A stretch of 64,000 bases of DNA from UBA830 sp036339975. GTDB taxonomy: Bacteria > Pseudomonadota > Alphaproteobacteria > MPNO01 > UBA830. The stretch covers positions 17,443 through 81,442 of the forward strand of contig JAYYZV010000020.1 of assembly GCA_036339975.1 (NCBI GenBank). The letters are read 5' to 3'. Made by a program: the position numbers and the translations under genes. Below are positions 1-8,855 of the stretch, in pieces (position 1 is the first letter of the stretch; every line of letters begins with the position of its first letter). Under the pieces are notes generated by a model. That model was given only the letters and a program-made list of their open reading frames with translations, was not told the DNA's origin and ran no database searches.

Positions 1-1462
1 CGCAATAGACCGCCTTCCTCATCAGCGCATTGCGTTGGGCGTTGGTCATCGACCCGTAGGGTGATTGACCTTCGACGACAAATCCCGCCAGTGGCGCATG
101 TTTCAGATTGTCGTTGATCTGAGCAACGAGATCGACTTCCCGTTCCGGGCCCGAATCCTCAGATTCCGGGCTATAGTTACCTTCTTTGGTGATGGTTACC
201 TTGGGGATGGCAGTTTCGAGAAGCGCACCGTTTGTATCCTTAATGGCCACTTCTACCGGGGACAGATCCCCGCCGGATTTTATGTAGCCGGTCACGGTTT
301 CGGTCAGACGCGCGCGGTTCACATCGGACTGATAGGTGTGCTTCGATCCTGGTAGATAGGTCAAGATCGGTGGCATACCGTGGCGCACTGCGCCAAGCAG
401 ACCACCGTGGCCTCCTGTGGCGACGTATCCGCCCGGGCGCGCCTCGCCTTTTTGTACTTCGCGGGACGCGAAGATCTGTTGTTCTTGTATCACTACTGTG
501 CCGGCTCGGTTTTTGCCGTCAGCGTCCTGCCAAATTTTTGATGTTATATATTCCACAGAATCCAACAAATTTTTAGGTCCATCGTTACTAATCTCACCGT
601 GTGTTCGCTGCGCGGCATTACCACAGACTGGTAACGTGGTGTCGAGCATCAGGTTTAGCCAGTATAGAGTTTCCTCTACCCTCGGGCTGCCTTGGGTCCA
701 GATCGCACCGATGTAGTCGCCGGTATCCAGAATGGCCTGTATATCGTTGACTATACGCGCCATCCAGCCTTTCGACGGAGAGGTTGCTAAATGTACCGGG
801 CGGTAGGCGAAAAAGTCCCGACCCATGACCTCTGGTTTTATATCACCCTTGCCCATATCGGTACGGTCGGCAGCAGCTAATCCCTTGGTGTAGCCGCCCG
901 ACGGCATGATCCGGAAGAAGTCAACTTCTGCCTGCTGGGAAATCAGGTTGCCGGTACCGTCTTCGGCGATGCCAAACCGATCGATTTCCTCAAAAATACG
1001 GGATCCGTCAGGATAATAGGCTTGACGGGATTGGTCAGCTGCAGCATTAGGAAATGCGCAATCATCTTCCCAAGCGGTCCCATCCGCCTGCCGTCCCATA
1101 TAGGGCATGGGATACAGGCCATCGTCCGGTGAAAGATCAATTTTATATACCGGCGTATCGTCATCTGACCGTTGCTCGGTATTAAATATGCCCGATTTGT
1201 CCACGTAGCCATCGGGCGGGCTATACAAATTCGCGGCGTCGGCTTCTAGCGGGTGGGCGCTGAATTGTTCGACGTATACTGTCACGGGAGCTGCTAGGCG
1301 TTGTGGTCTTAGAACGTCGAAGCGCGTGGCGCTACCGTCCGGATTAGTCCTCAACGGTATACCATGACGTGCGCGTGCCTTGTTGCTGGTTACAAGCGGC
1401 GGCGAATTACTGATCGTGGCATTAGCGCCTGAGAGATGGGCGATACGCGGTTTTCCGGTCAT
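1..1462 (-). CDS. asparaginase/glutaminase-family protein, 3' end off the window
   Basis: The minus strand is open without a stop from an ATG at 1462 to the window edge (487 codons). An AGGGA-like ribosome site precedes the ATG. Residues 255-265 (WTQGSPRVEET), the VCGNAAQR segment (279-286) and SNDGPKN (292-298) line up in order with the HGTDT-MEET, VGAMRP and SADGPxN blocks of type I L-asparaginases. GQSPYGSMTN (465-474) fits the C-terminal lobe. About 200 residues sit between the N-terminal ANATI segment (possible counterpart of TGGTI) and the first conserved block, so the protein is much longer than the usual ~330 aa. The Thr-Asp of the catalytic TDT motif is replaced by Ser-Pro. Family membership is well supported; activity is uncertain. 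The C-terminus is missing. Confidence 0.8.
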   Translation of the reverse strand, partial: MTGKPRIAHLSGANATISNSPPLVTSNKARARHGIPLRTNPDGSATRFDVLRPQRLAAPVTVYVEQFSAHPLEADAANLYSPPDGYVDKSGIFNTEQRSDDDTPVYKIDLSPDDGLYPMPYMGRQADGTAWEDDCAFPNAAADQSRQAYYPDGSRIFEEIDRFGIAEDGTGNLISQQAEVDFFRIMPSGGYTKGLAAADRTDMGKGDIKPEVMGRDFFAYRPVHLATSPSKGWMARIVNDIQAILDTGDYIGAIWTQGSPRVEETLYWLNLMLDTTLPVCGNAAQRTHGEISNDGPKNLLDSVEYITSKIWQDADGKNRAGTVVIQEQQIFASREVQKGEARPGGYVATGGHGGLLGAVRHGMPPILTYLPGSKHTYQSDVNRARLTETVTGYIKSGGDLSPVEVAIKDTNGALLETAIPKVTITKEGNYSPESEDSGPEREVDLVAQINDNLKHAPLAGFVVEGQSPYGSMTNAQRNALMRKAVYC

Positions 1463-1641
1463 CTGTTGGTCCCTATATATACCTAATTCTGCACCTTAAC
1501 AGTTGGTTTGCCGTCTGACGACGGGTCGCCCCGTTTGCGGTTAACTTGCGTTCCTGATGCACAACGTTTCCCTTTGGACGCTGGCAATTTGTATCTGCTG
1601 GACATACCTTCTTGAGACAAATCGAATCTTGGGAAACAGCC

Positions 1642-2316
1642 ATGCGGTGTCTATCGATTGTCCTTCTGGGTGCAATAGTGCTGTGGTTGTCGCCATCGCC
1701 CGTCGAGGCAGCCGCGATACCGCGCCAGATAAAATGGGAGGAACTTGCCCCGCAACCGACAGAGTCAATAGAGGACCCGCTCGAACATCTTGATCCCTTC
1801 ATCAAAGTTGAACTCTTCAATATCGCCTCGGCCCTCCGCCAAACGAAGAGCGGTTTAATGTCGCCGGTAAGCCAAGAATATGAAGCCGCCATGGAGGCTA
1901 GATATCGCCTTGAGCAACTAGGGGTTGAGGTTCAGGTCATCCTCAGACGGCTCGAGGCGGTCGAAACGGAAATACGACGACTGGGTGAACAGGTGATAAA
2001 TTCACTGGACGGCCAGTTCGTCAAAATCCCGGGTTACGCTCTTCCTGTTGAATTTGACGGCGACGCCGTTCAGGAATTTTTTTTGGTGCCTTATGTTGGG
2101 GCCTGTATCCACGTACCACCTCCACCGCAGAATCAGATGATATTAGTGGAGCCTGCGGAACCCTTTTTGGTGGGAAGCCTTTTCGAGCCAGTCTGGATTG
2201 TTGGGCGGATTTCGGTCAAAGACACGAGAAGAACCCTGCCGGTATCAGATGGGGAAATTCCCGTCCGCGCAGGCTACCGAATTGAGGGTGCCAACGTCGA
2301 AGCTTACAGGGAGTAA
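1642..2316 (+). CDS. DUF3299-like exported protein
   Basis: A 224-residue protein if started at the ATG at 1642. That start follows a GGGAAA ribosome site and gives a clean signal peptide (hydrophobic LSIVLLGAIVLWL, then VEAAA). A start 30 bases upstream would bury the signal. The mature part begins with IKWEELAP. It has a charged helical stretch (about residues 85-125) and then a beta-rich domain including GQFVKIPGY, FFLVPYVGACIHVPPPP and the EPVWIVGRI region, as in DUF3299 proteins. These are often found beside ZrgA-type zinc genes, and a zrg-type operon follows here. The Zur-type palindrome lies downstream of this gene, so it may have its own promoter in 1463-1641. The molecular function is unknown. 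Confidence 0.75.
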   Translation: MRCLSIVLLGAIVLWLSPSPVEAAAIPRQIKWEELAPQPTESIEDPLEHLDPFIKVELFNIASALRQTKSGLMSPVSQEYEAAMEARYRLEQLGVEVQVILRRLEAVETEIRRLGEQVINSLDGQFVKIPGYALPVEFDGDAVQEFFLVPYVGACIHVPPPPQNQMILVEPAEPFLVGSLFEPVWIVGRISVKDTRRTLPVSDGEIPVRAGYRIEGANVEAYRE

Positions 2317-2355
2317 AGACTGATATTGCCAATAGTTCTACAATGTTGGACTGTT

Positions 2356-2367
2356 ATGTTATAACAT
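2356..2367 (+). promoter_or_regulatory. putative Zur (zinc uptake regulator) operator
   Basis: ATGTTATAACAT is a perfect 12-bp palindrome inside GTTATGTTATAACATG. It matches the core of proteobacterial Zur boxes. It lies 46 bases before the zrgA start and 40 bases after the DUF3299 stop, where it could cover a promoter. Zur with zinc normally binds such sites to repress zinc-acquisition genes. The match to the motif is direct; regulation is inferred. Confidence 0.75.
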
Positions 2368-2412
2368 GTGCGAAATAAAATTCGGGTAGGCGCAATTGGA
2401 GTTTGTTTTCCG

Positions 2413-3015
2413 ATGAAAAATTATCTTCGGAAGTTTCGGGCGAAGATCACGGTCTTTAGTCTTCTATTGATGGCGAGCGGTGCCCCGCCAGCCTATAGTG
2501 AGAATCGTGCCCATGATGCTCACCAGCACGGGGTCAGCAGACTCAATCTCGTGATTGAGGGTACACGTCTGGAGATGGAACTTGAGTCCCCTGGATCCGA
2601 TATAATTGGCTTCGAGCATCCGCCTGCCAACAAAGCGGACCGGGCGGCTATTGCCAATGCTGTTCGCCTTCTGAAAGATAGCAGTAAATTATTTGCCTTA
2701 TCAGCCGCCGCTGAGTGTAGGCTGGCGTCGGCTGAAGTAGCGTCGCCGGCCGAAGCGCAAAAGAAAAAACACCATGTTCATGGACACGGAAACCAAAAGA
2801 ATGACCATCACGATGAAAATGCGAGAGGTGAGGAGCATTCCGATTTTTACGCGCATTATCGGTTTGCGTGTAACCACCCTAATAAACTGACCCATATCGA
2901 AGTTAAATTCTTTGATGTATTTCCCCGCGCCAAGGAAATTGATGTCCGAGCAGTCACACCTCGTAATCAGTTCCGGAGGGAATTGACAACCGGGAAATCG
3001 CGGCTAACTCTGTAG
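2413..3015 (+). CDS. zrgA: ZrgA-family zinc-binding periplasmic protein (DUF2796)
   Basis: A 200-residue exported protein. Its signal peptide (FRAKITVFSLLLMASGAPPAYS) is followed by the HDAHQHG motif typical of DUF2796/ZrgA at residues 34-40. Residues 117-143 form a His-rich loop (KKKHHVHGHG, then DHHDE and EEHSD), and two cysteines (102, 153) are present. The start at 2413 was chosen over one at 2368 because 2368 would overlap the Zur palindrome and hide the signal peptide. ZrgA relatives are Zur-controlled zinc proteins in Vibrio. Here the protein probably captures zinc in the periplasm for the ABC proteins encoded downstream. The coupling to that transporter is inferred from gene order. 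Confidence 0.85.
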   Translation: MKNYLRKFRAKITVFSLLLMASGAPPAYSENRAHDAHQHGVSRLNLVIEGTRLEMELESPGSDIIGFEHPPANKADRAAIANAVRLLKDSSKLFALSAAAECRLASAEVASPAEAQKKKHHVHGHGNQKNDHHDENARGEEHSDFYAHYRFACNHPNKLTHIEVKFFDVFPRAKEIDVRAVTPRNQFRRELTTGKSRLTL

Positions 3016-3046
3016 CGACCCCGTATCTTGGAGACGCTATTGATTA

Positions 3047-3757
3047 ATGGCATTGGCGGTAGATCTGTCAGGTATCGCTTACCGGTGGCACAAGACGCAC
3101 CCGGTTGTGCTCAACATCGAGTCATTTTCCGTAACAACGGGAGAAAAACTTTTCGTTCGAGGCCCTAGCGGTAGCGGAAAAACGACACTTCTTAATCTTC
3201 TGGGTGGCGTTGCAATACCTGAGCGGGGAAAACTCAAGGTTCTCGAGGCTCGCCTCGATCTGATGTCTGCCCGTAGTCGGGATTCCTTTCGTGCCGCCTG
3301 TATCGGTTTTGTTTTCCAGCAATTCAACCTCGTTCCCTATCTTTCGATAATCGATAACGTTCTTCTTCCCTGTCGGTTCTCGCCTCAACGACTTTCCAGG
3401 GCGAAGGACCGTGGGGGAGACCTTGCGGCCGAGGCCCGCCTCCTGCTCGAACGTATGGGACTACAGGTCGGGGATTTCACCGGTCGCATGGTCACCGATC
3501 TAAGTGTGGGACAGCAGCAACGGGTAGCGGCGGCAAGAGCCCTGTTTGGAAGTCCTGACCTGATCATCGCCGACGAGCCCACCTCATCACTGGACGAGAA
3601 CGCCCGACATGCCTTCCTCGATCTTTTGTTTGCCGAGACGGTAAAAGCCGGACAGACGCTCATTTTTGTTAGCCACGATGGCCGTCTGGCGGATGGGTTC
3701 GACCGGGTGGTCGACCTGCCAGACATAAACCGTGCTGCAACGAGTGACGAGCCATGA
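3047..3757 (+). CDS. LolD/MacB-type ABC transporter ATP-binding protein
   Basis: A 236-residue ABC ATPase with all motifs present: Walker A GPSGSGKTT (39-47), Q-loop in FVFQQFNL (88-95), signature LSVGQQQ (152-158), Walker B LIIADEP (172-178) and the switch histidine (H210). The subtype matches LolD/MacB/FtsE partners of FtsX-like permeases, not a ZnuC-type importer ATPase. It lies 31 bases after zrgA and overlaps the permease gene by four bases (ATGA), so it is part of the same operon and presumably under the same Zur site. It should energise the downstream permease at the inner membrane. Confidence 0.9.
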   Translation: MALAVDLSGIAYRWHKTHPVVLNIESFSVTTGEKLFVRGPSGSGKTTLLNLLGGVAIPERGKLKVLEARLDLMSARSRDSFRAACIGFVFQQFNLVPYLSIIDNVLLPCRFSPQRLSRAKDRGGDLAAEARLLLERMGLQVGDFTGRMVTDLSVGQQQRVAAARALFGSPDLIIADEPTSSLDENARHAFLDLLFAETVKAGQTLIFVSHDGRLADGFDRVVDLPDINRAATSDEP

Positions 3758-5016
3758 CCCCGACCTTTCAACTCGCACTTAAAAGCCTCATTAGTCGTCG
3801 CCTGACCGTGGTGCTAACGGTGTTCGCGATCGCGGTCAGCGTATCGCTACTCTTGGGGGTCGAACGAATACGTACGGAGGTGCGCGCCAGTTTTGCAAAT
3901 ACTGTATCTGGAACTGACTTGATTATCGGTGCCCGCAGCGGATCGGTGCCGCTGCTGCTTTACACGGTCTTCAGGATTGGTAGTGCTACAAACAACATTT
4001 CGTGGAGTAGCTACCGTGAAATAGCTGCGGATCCCAATGTGGCCTGGACTATCCCCATTTCCCTTGGCGATTCCCATCGCGGGTTCCGCGTGCTGGGCAC
4101 CAGCGCCGCGTATTTCAGCCATTTGCGTTTTGCCCGAACCCGTCAGTTGGAATTCGATCACGGTAAGCCATTTGAGGATGTTTTTGACGCAGTTCTGGGC
4201 GCAAATGTTGCCTCAAAACTTGGCTACACCGTTGGCGACAGAATCGTTATAGACCACGGTGTCGGCCAAATCGGCTTTGCCAGCCACAAGGATAAGCCAT
4301 TCCGCGTGTCCGGCGTCCTAGCGCGCACCGGTACGCCGGTGGACCAGACGGTCCATGTCAGTCTGGCCGGGATCGAGGCAATCCATGTTGATTGGCGGTC
4401 GGGCAGGCCGATTCCCGGTCTTAATATCGATGCCGATAGCATTCGCCAAATGAACCTTCAGCCAAAGGCTATCACCGCATTTTTTGTCGGACTCCAGTCC
4501 CGCTTCTCCACCTTTGATATGCAGCGGCGGGTAAATAACTTCACAAAGGAACCACTGCTCGCCATTTTACCGGGTGTTGCGTTGCATGAACTCTGGTCGT
4601 TGATGGGGACAGCGGAAAGCGCTTTGACGGTGATTACGATATTCGTCGTAGCCGCCGGGATGGTTGGTATGATCACTATGTTGATTTCCACCCTGAATGA
4701 GCGTCGCCGCGAAATGGCGATACTGCGGTCCGTTGGTGCAAGACCATACCATATTTTTTTGCTCTTGATTCTCGAAGCGGTTTTCGTTTCCGCAATGGGC
4801 GCGGTACTTGGTGTTGCGATCTTTTTCGCTTGCATGCTTGTGGTCTTGCCAGTCATTGAAGCCCGCTATGGCCTTTTCATTGCTATCAATGCACTGTCGA
4901 TAAACGAATGGATCTATCTGGGGTCTGTAGTCGCCGCCGGGATAGTTGCTGGAATTGTTCCGGCCATTATGGCGGTACGAAGGTCGCTGGCTGACGGAAT
5001 GCTAGTCAGGAATTAA
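3754..5016 (+). CDS. FtsX/MacB-like ABC transporter permease
   Basis: A 420-residue permease with the MacB/LolC layout. One N-terminal membrane helix (around residues 18-34) precedes a periplasmic domain of about 250 residues. Three C-terminal helices follow: ALTVITIFVVAAGMVGMI, the IFLLLILEAVFVSAMG stretch, and IYLGSVVAAGIVAGIVPAI. The conserved cytoplasmic loop NERRREMAILRSVGA lies between the second and third helices. It is translationally coupled to the ATPase by a four-base overlap. This architecture belongs to mechanotransmission or lipoprotein-type ABC systems, so a role in direct zinc import is not obvious. With ZrgA it may move or remodel a zinc-related envelope component. Confidence 0.88.
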   Translation: MTPTFQLALKSLISRRLTVVLTVFAIAVSVSLLLGVERIRTEVRASFANTVSGTDLIIGARSGSVPLLLYTVFRIGSATNNISWSSYREIAADPNVAWTIPISLGDSHRGFRVLGTSAAYFSHLRFARTRQLEFDHGKPFEDVFDAVLGANVASKLGYTVGDRIVIDHGVGQIGFASHKDKPFRVSGVLARTGTPVDQTVHVSLAGIEAIHVDWRSGRPIPGLNIDADSIRQMNLQPKAITAFFVGLQSRFSTFDMQRRVNNFTKEPLLAILPGVALHELWSLMGTAESALTVITIFVVAAGMVGMITMLISTLNERRREMAILRSVGARPYHIFLLLILEAVFVSAMGAVLGVAIFFACMLVVLPVIEARYGLFIAINALSINEWIYLGSVVAAGIVAGIVPAIMAVRRSLADGMLVRN

Positions 5017-5061
5017 ATGAGGAAGACGATATGGCGGAATCAGAAAACAGATTGCCCGCTG

Positions 5062-5814
5062 TTACCACATCAACTGCCCGCCGTTGGGATGGATAATTTG
5101 TCCCGTCATGTATGACGATCGGTCGCTGAGCAGAAAATCCAATACGGCGGCGATCTCTTCTGGCTGTCCCAGCCGGCCCAACGGCAGACTATCGGCGAGT
5201 GTGACGCGGGCCTGTTCGTATTCCTCTGGAGTACGGCCGGAGGTTAGGATTGGCGTGTCGATCGGTCCCGGGCCCAAAGCATTGACGCGGATGCCGCGCG
5301 GCGCGAACTCCAGAGCGATGGCCTTGGTCAGGGAATATATCGCTGACTTAGCAGCCATGTACGCAGCGGCGCCGGGGACGGCCATAACGGCAAAATCTGA
5401 AGACATATTAACGATTGCTCCTTTACCATTATCGATCATATCGGGTAGGACGGCCTGACAACCAAGAAATGTGCCTTTCACATGGATATCGATCATTCGG
5501 TCCCAGTCTTTTTCCGGGATATTGCCGACAACGCCGCGAATAAAGACGCCGGCTGCGAAGAGAGCCTTTTGGACTGGACCGATTTCTGAGTCGATACGGG
5601 TTTTCATTGCGGCGACGGAGGTGCGTTTGCGGACGTCGACCTGAATTGCTGTGGCCGATCCTTTGTCTGCTTCGATTAACGCTACTGTCTCCGCCGCACC
5701 ATCCTCGTTCCAGTCGGCAGCGATGACGTGCATATTATTCGCCATACGCAGAGCCGATGCGCGACCAATTCCGCTGCCGGCGCCGGTGATAAGGATATTT
5801 TGTTTTTCTCCCAT
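5062..5814 (-). CDS. SDR-family oxidoreductase
   Basis: A 250-residue classical short-chain dehydrogenase. It has the nucleotide-binding TGAGSGIG near the N-terminus, active-site Ser in VNMSSD, YMAAK catalytic Tyr-Lys and a C-terminal TGQIIHPNGG motif. Asp at the end of the second beta strand (AADW) suggests NAD(H) preference. Its ATG overlaps the stop of the upstream SDR gene (TGATG), so the two are co-translated. The substrate cannot be read from sequence. The pair resembles catabolic alcohol or cis-diol dehydrogenases. Confidence 0.88.
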   Translation of the reverse strand: MGEKQNILITGAGSGIGRASALRMANNMHVIAADWNEDGAAETVALIEADKGSATAIQVDVRKRTSVAAMKTRIDSEIGPVQKALFAAGVFIRGVVGNIPEKDWDRMIDIHVKGTFLGCQAVLPDMIDNGKGAIVNMSSDFAVMAVPGAAAYMAAKSAIYSLTKAIALEFAPRGIRVNALGPGPIDTPILTSGRTPEEYEQARVTLADSLPLGRLGQPEEIAAVLDFLLSDRSSYMTGQIIHPNGGQLMW

Positions 5815-6530
5815 CAGAATAGACCGGCCCCACCATTGACGCGGATATCCTGCCCGGTAATGAAGCTGGCATCATCACTTAACAGAAAATAAGCGGCTTC
5901 CACCATGTCTTCCGGTGTTCCGATACGGCCCATCGGTATATTATCGCCCTTGGCGAACAGATCGGCTTCTGTCATTACCCGCCGCGGCATCTCCGTATCT
6001 GCAATTCCCGGAGAAACCACGTTGGCGCGTATACCGGCGCGCGCGTGGTCAAGCGCCAGCGCCCGGCAAAGACCTAGCACCCCCCCCTTTGTGGCGGCAT
6101 ACGCCGCGCTGTTCAATGCCCCGCGGCGGGCGATAAGAGATGAAAACATCACGATACTACCTCGACCCTGTTTCAGCATCGCTGGAAGCACGGCTTGGCA
6201 GGCCAGCATAGTTCCCTTGAGGTTGATATTAAAATGATCGTCCCAGTCGCCTTCACTAAGGTCAAGAAACGGAGCTGTCCGGTATATTGCTGCGCATGTG
6301 GCGAGCCCGGTAATTGCCTCTGATTCAACGATGGCGGCTTCTGTGGCCGCCGTCATAGCAGCGGGGTCGCGGATGTCCAGCTTATTGAAGGTGAGATTTT
6401 TGTTGCTGAAGCCTGCCAATTTTCCTTGGTCGATATCCCAAGCGGTAACCCGGTAGTTCTCTGACAGTAATTTCTGGGCCAGTCTAAAACCGATGCCGCT
6501 GCCTGCGCCTGTTACGATCATAGTTTCCAT
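5814..6530 (-). CDS. SDR-family oxidoreductase
   Basis: A 238-residue classical SDR with TGAGSGIG at residues 7-14, Ser in MFSSL, catalytic YAATKGG and a TGQDIRVNGG C-terminal motif. Asp in TAWDID after the second strand points to NAD(H). It is the first gene of a two-gene minus-strand unit with the neighbouring SDR and diverges from transketolase. The 191-base region 6531-6721 must hold promoters for both directions. The two SDRs are only moderately similar to one another, so each may catalyse a different step of one pathway. Confidence 0.87.
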   Translation of the reverse strand: METMIVTGAGSGIGFRLAQKLLSENYRVTAWDIDQGKLAGFSNKNLTFNKLDIRDPAAMTAATEAAIVESEAITGLATCAAIYRTAPFLDLSEGDWDDHFNINLKGTMLACQAVLPAMLKQGRGSIVMFSSLIARRGALNSAAYAATKGGVLGLCRALALDHARAGIRANVVSPGIADTEMPRRVMTEADLFAKGDNIPMGRIGTPEDMVEAAYFLLSDDASFITGQDIRVNGGAGLF

Positions 6531-6721
6531 ACCGGATTATCCTCATATCCGTAAATGAGACCGACTGGGAAAAGTTTACGCCTCGGCGTTACCACAAGTC
6601 GAATCTTGCCCTGAAGTAAAAAGTCTGACGATTCGGTCCGAAGGGGTTGAATCAAATGGTGGGGTGGATACATTGCGCCCGTCTCGCATCGGAGAAGGTC
6701 TAACCGCCCGGACACCGCGAA

Positions 6722-8791
6722 ATGTCCGAAGCACCCGCTTGTATCCGTTGCAGAATTCCTTGGCCAAACCCGTCTGCGCGTTCTCGCGCCGGCCAGAATG
6801 AAGACAACGCCTTGCTAGAAGTAGAAAACGTCGATCACGCCCAACTCGCCAACGCCATTCGCGTACTGTCCATGGATGCGGTTCAGGCCGCGAATTCTGG
6901 CCATCCCGGCATGCCGATGGGCGCCGCCGACATGGCGACGGTCTTGTTTACGAATTACCTGAAATATGATCCGGTTGATCCCGAATGGCCCGACCGCGAC
7001 CGCTTCGTGCTGTCCGCCGGACACGGGTCTATGCTCTTGTATTCGCTTCTTTACCTCACGGGTTATGACGATATAACCATCGACCAGATAAAGAATTTTC
7101 GCCAATGGGGGTCCAAAACCGCGGGGCACCCTGAATACGGTGAAGCTGGTGGCATAGAGATGACCACTGGGCCACTCGGACAGGGAATTTCCACAGCGGT
7201 CGGCATGGCCATCGCCGAGCGGTCAATGAATGCACGTTACGGCGACGATCTGGTAGACCACCGTACTTGGGTGATTGCATCAGACGGCGACCTGATGGAA
7301 GGTATCAGTCACGAGGCCGCATCCCTCGCCGGGCATATGAAGCTCGGCCGTCTGATAGTGCTTTACGACGACAATGAAATCTCTATCGATGGCGGCACCG
7401 AGATGTCGCTTTCGGACGACGCGCTTGGCCGATTCCATGCTTATGGTTGGCATACTCAGCGCTGCGACGGCCACGACGCAGATGCCATTTCCGCCGGAAT
7501 CGAGGCGGCGCTGGCCTCCGATCAGCCGTCAATAATCGCTTGTCGCACGACCATAGGATATGGTGCTCCTACCAAGGCCGGCACGGCTGGATCGCACGGC
7601 GCGCCGTTGGGCGATGAAGAGATTGCGGCGACGCGCAAAGCGCTGAGTTGGCCACATGATCCTTTCGTCGTGCCGAAAGAAGTCATTTTGGCTTGGCGCG
7701 GCGCAGGTGCCCGCAACGCAGCGGTGCGCGAGGACTGGTCCGCCCGTTTGATTAAATCGAAAAAACGCAGCGAATTTGAGCGCGCGGTCGCGGGCGATCT
7801 GCCGGCAGGCTGGAAACAGTCGGTCATCGCCGCCAAGAAAGAGTTCTCCGATGAGGCGCCCAAACTGGCTACGCGGGCATCATCGGGTAAAACGCTGGAT
7901 CAGATTACACTGTCCGTTCCCGAAATGATCGGCGGCTCTGCCGACTTGACCGGTTCGAACAATACTAAGGCCGTTGGTTTCGAGGGCCTTCTGCCTCCCG
8001 ACTATTCGGGTCGCTATTTGTATTACGGCGTCCGCGAACATGGTATGGCGGCCGCTATGAACGGAATGGCGCTACACGGCGGCGTGATCCCGTATTCCGG
8101 CACTTTCCTGATCTTCTCGGATTATCTGCGTCCTTCGCTGAGGCTGGCCGCCCTGATGGGCGTGCGGTCGATCCATGTGCTAACCCACGATTCCATCGGT
8201 CTCGGCGAGGATGGACCGACACATCAACCGGTCGAACATATGGCTGCTTTGAGAGCAATGCCGAATGTTAACGTTTTTCGTCCAGCCGATGCTGTTGAGG
8301 TTGTTGAATGTTGGCAACTCGCTCTTGAAAATAAGGACGGGCCTTCCGCACTGGCATTGACCCGCCAGGGGCTGCCGACGCTGCGTACCCAGCACACAGA
8401 CGAAAACCTGTCTGCAAAGGGGGCCTACGTTCTTGCCGAGGCGGACGGAGATCGCGTCGCTACTATCTTGGCGACTGGATCGGAAGTTGAAATTGCCATG
8501 GCGGCGAGGGATAGACTGCAGTCGGACGGCGTGCCGACTGCGGTGGTATCCATGCCTTGCTGGGAATTATTCGCTGCGCAGGACAGCGCTTATCGTGCCG
8601 CGGTGTTGGGTGCCGGCGTCCGGGTTGCAGTTGAAGCGGCTATAAAGTTTGGTTGGGAACGGTGGATTGGACCGGACGGCGGATTCGTCGGCATGAAAAG
8701 CTTTGGCGCGTCTGCGCCTGCCGGCACGCTCTACGAAAAATTTGGCATTACGGCGAACGCAGTGGCTGACGCGGTAAGGGAGCGACTTTAG
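6722..8791 (+). CDS. tkt: transketolase
   Basis: Moves two-carbon ketol units between sugar phosphates (pentose phosphate and, where present, Calvin pathways), using thiamine diphosphate. The protein has SGHPGMPMGAADM near the N-terminus, the TPP motif from ASDGDLMEG to the following YDDNEISIDG, and the central YYGVREHGMAAAMNGM. A GLGEDGPTHQPVEH segment lies in the pyrimidine-binding domain. The length (689 aa from this ATG) is slightly above the usual 660. Residues before DHAQLANAIRVLSM look like an extension, and a TTG at 6811 could be the true start. It heads a tkt-gap-pgk block. Confidence 0.95.
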   Translation: MSEAPACIRCRIPWPNPSARSRAGQNEDNALLEVENVDHAQLANAIRVLSMDAVQAANSGHPGMPMGAADMATVLFTNYLKYDPVDPEWPDRDRFVLSAGHGSMLLYSLLYLTGYDDITIDQIKNFRQWGSKTAGHPEYGEAGGIEMTTGPLGQGISTAVGMAIAERSMNARYGDDLVDHRTWVIASDGDLMEGISHEAASLAGHMKLGRLIVLYDDNEISIDGGTEMSLSDDALGRFHAYGWHTQRCDGHDADAISAGIEAALASDQPSIIACRTTIGYGAPTKAGTAGSHGAPLGDEEIAATRKALSWPHDPFVVPKEVILAWRGAGARNAAVREDWSARLIKSKKRSEFERAVAGDLPAGWKQSVIAAKKEFSDEAPKLATRASSGKTLDQITLSVPEMIGGSADLTGSNNTKAVGFEGLLPPDYSGRYLYYGVREHGMAAAMNGMALHGGVIPYSGTFLIFSDYLRPSLRLAALMGVRSIHVLTHDSIGLGEDGPTHQPVEHMAALRAMPNVNVFRPADAVEVVECWQLALENKDGPSALALTRQGLPTLRTQHTDENLSAKGAYVLAEADGDRVATILATGSEVEIAMAARDRLQSDGVPTAVVSMPCWELFAAQDSAYRAAVLGAGVRVAVEAAIKFGWERWIGPDGGFVGMKSFGASAPAGTLYEKFGITANAVADAVRERL

Positions 8792-8855
8792 AACGGCTCT
8801 TTTCGAACATAAACACGATGAAACGCAAACAGTTCAGTAATCGGAGGAATTAGGT

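Noticed and set aside
65..716. Plus-strand open frames across the first 700 bases
   Set aside because: They are antisense to the asparaginase-family reading frame on the minus strand, which carries clear family motifs over its whole length.
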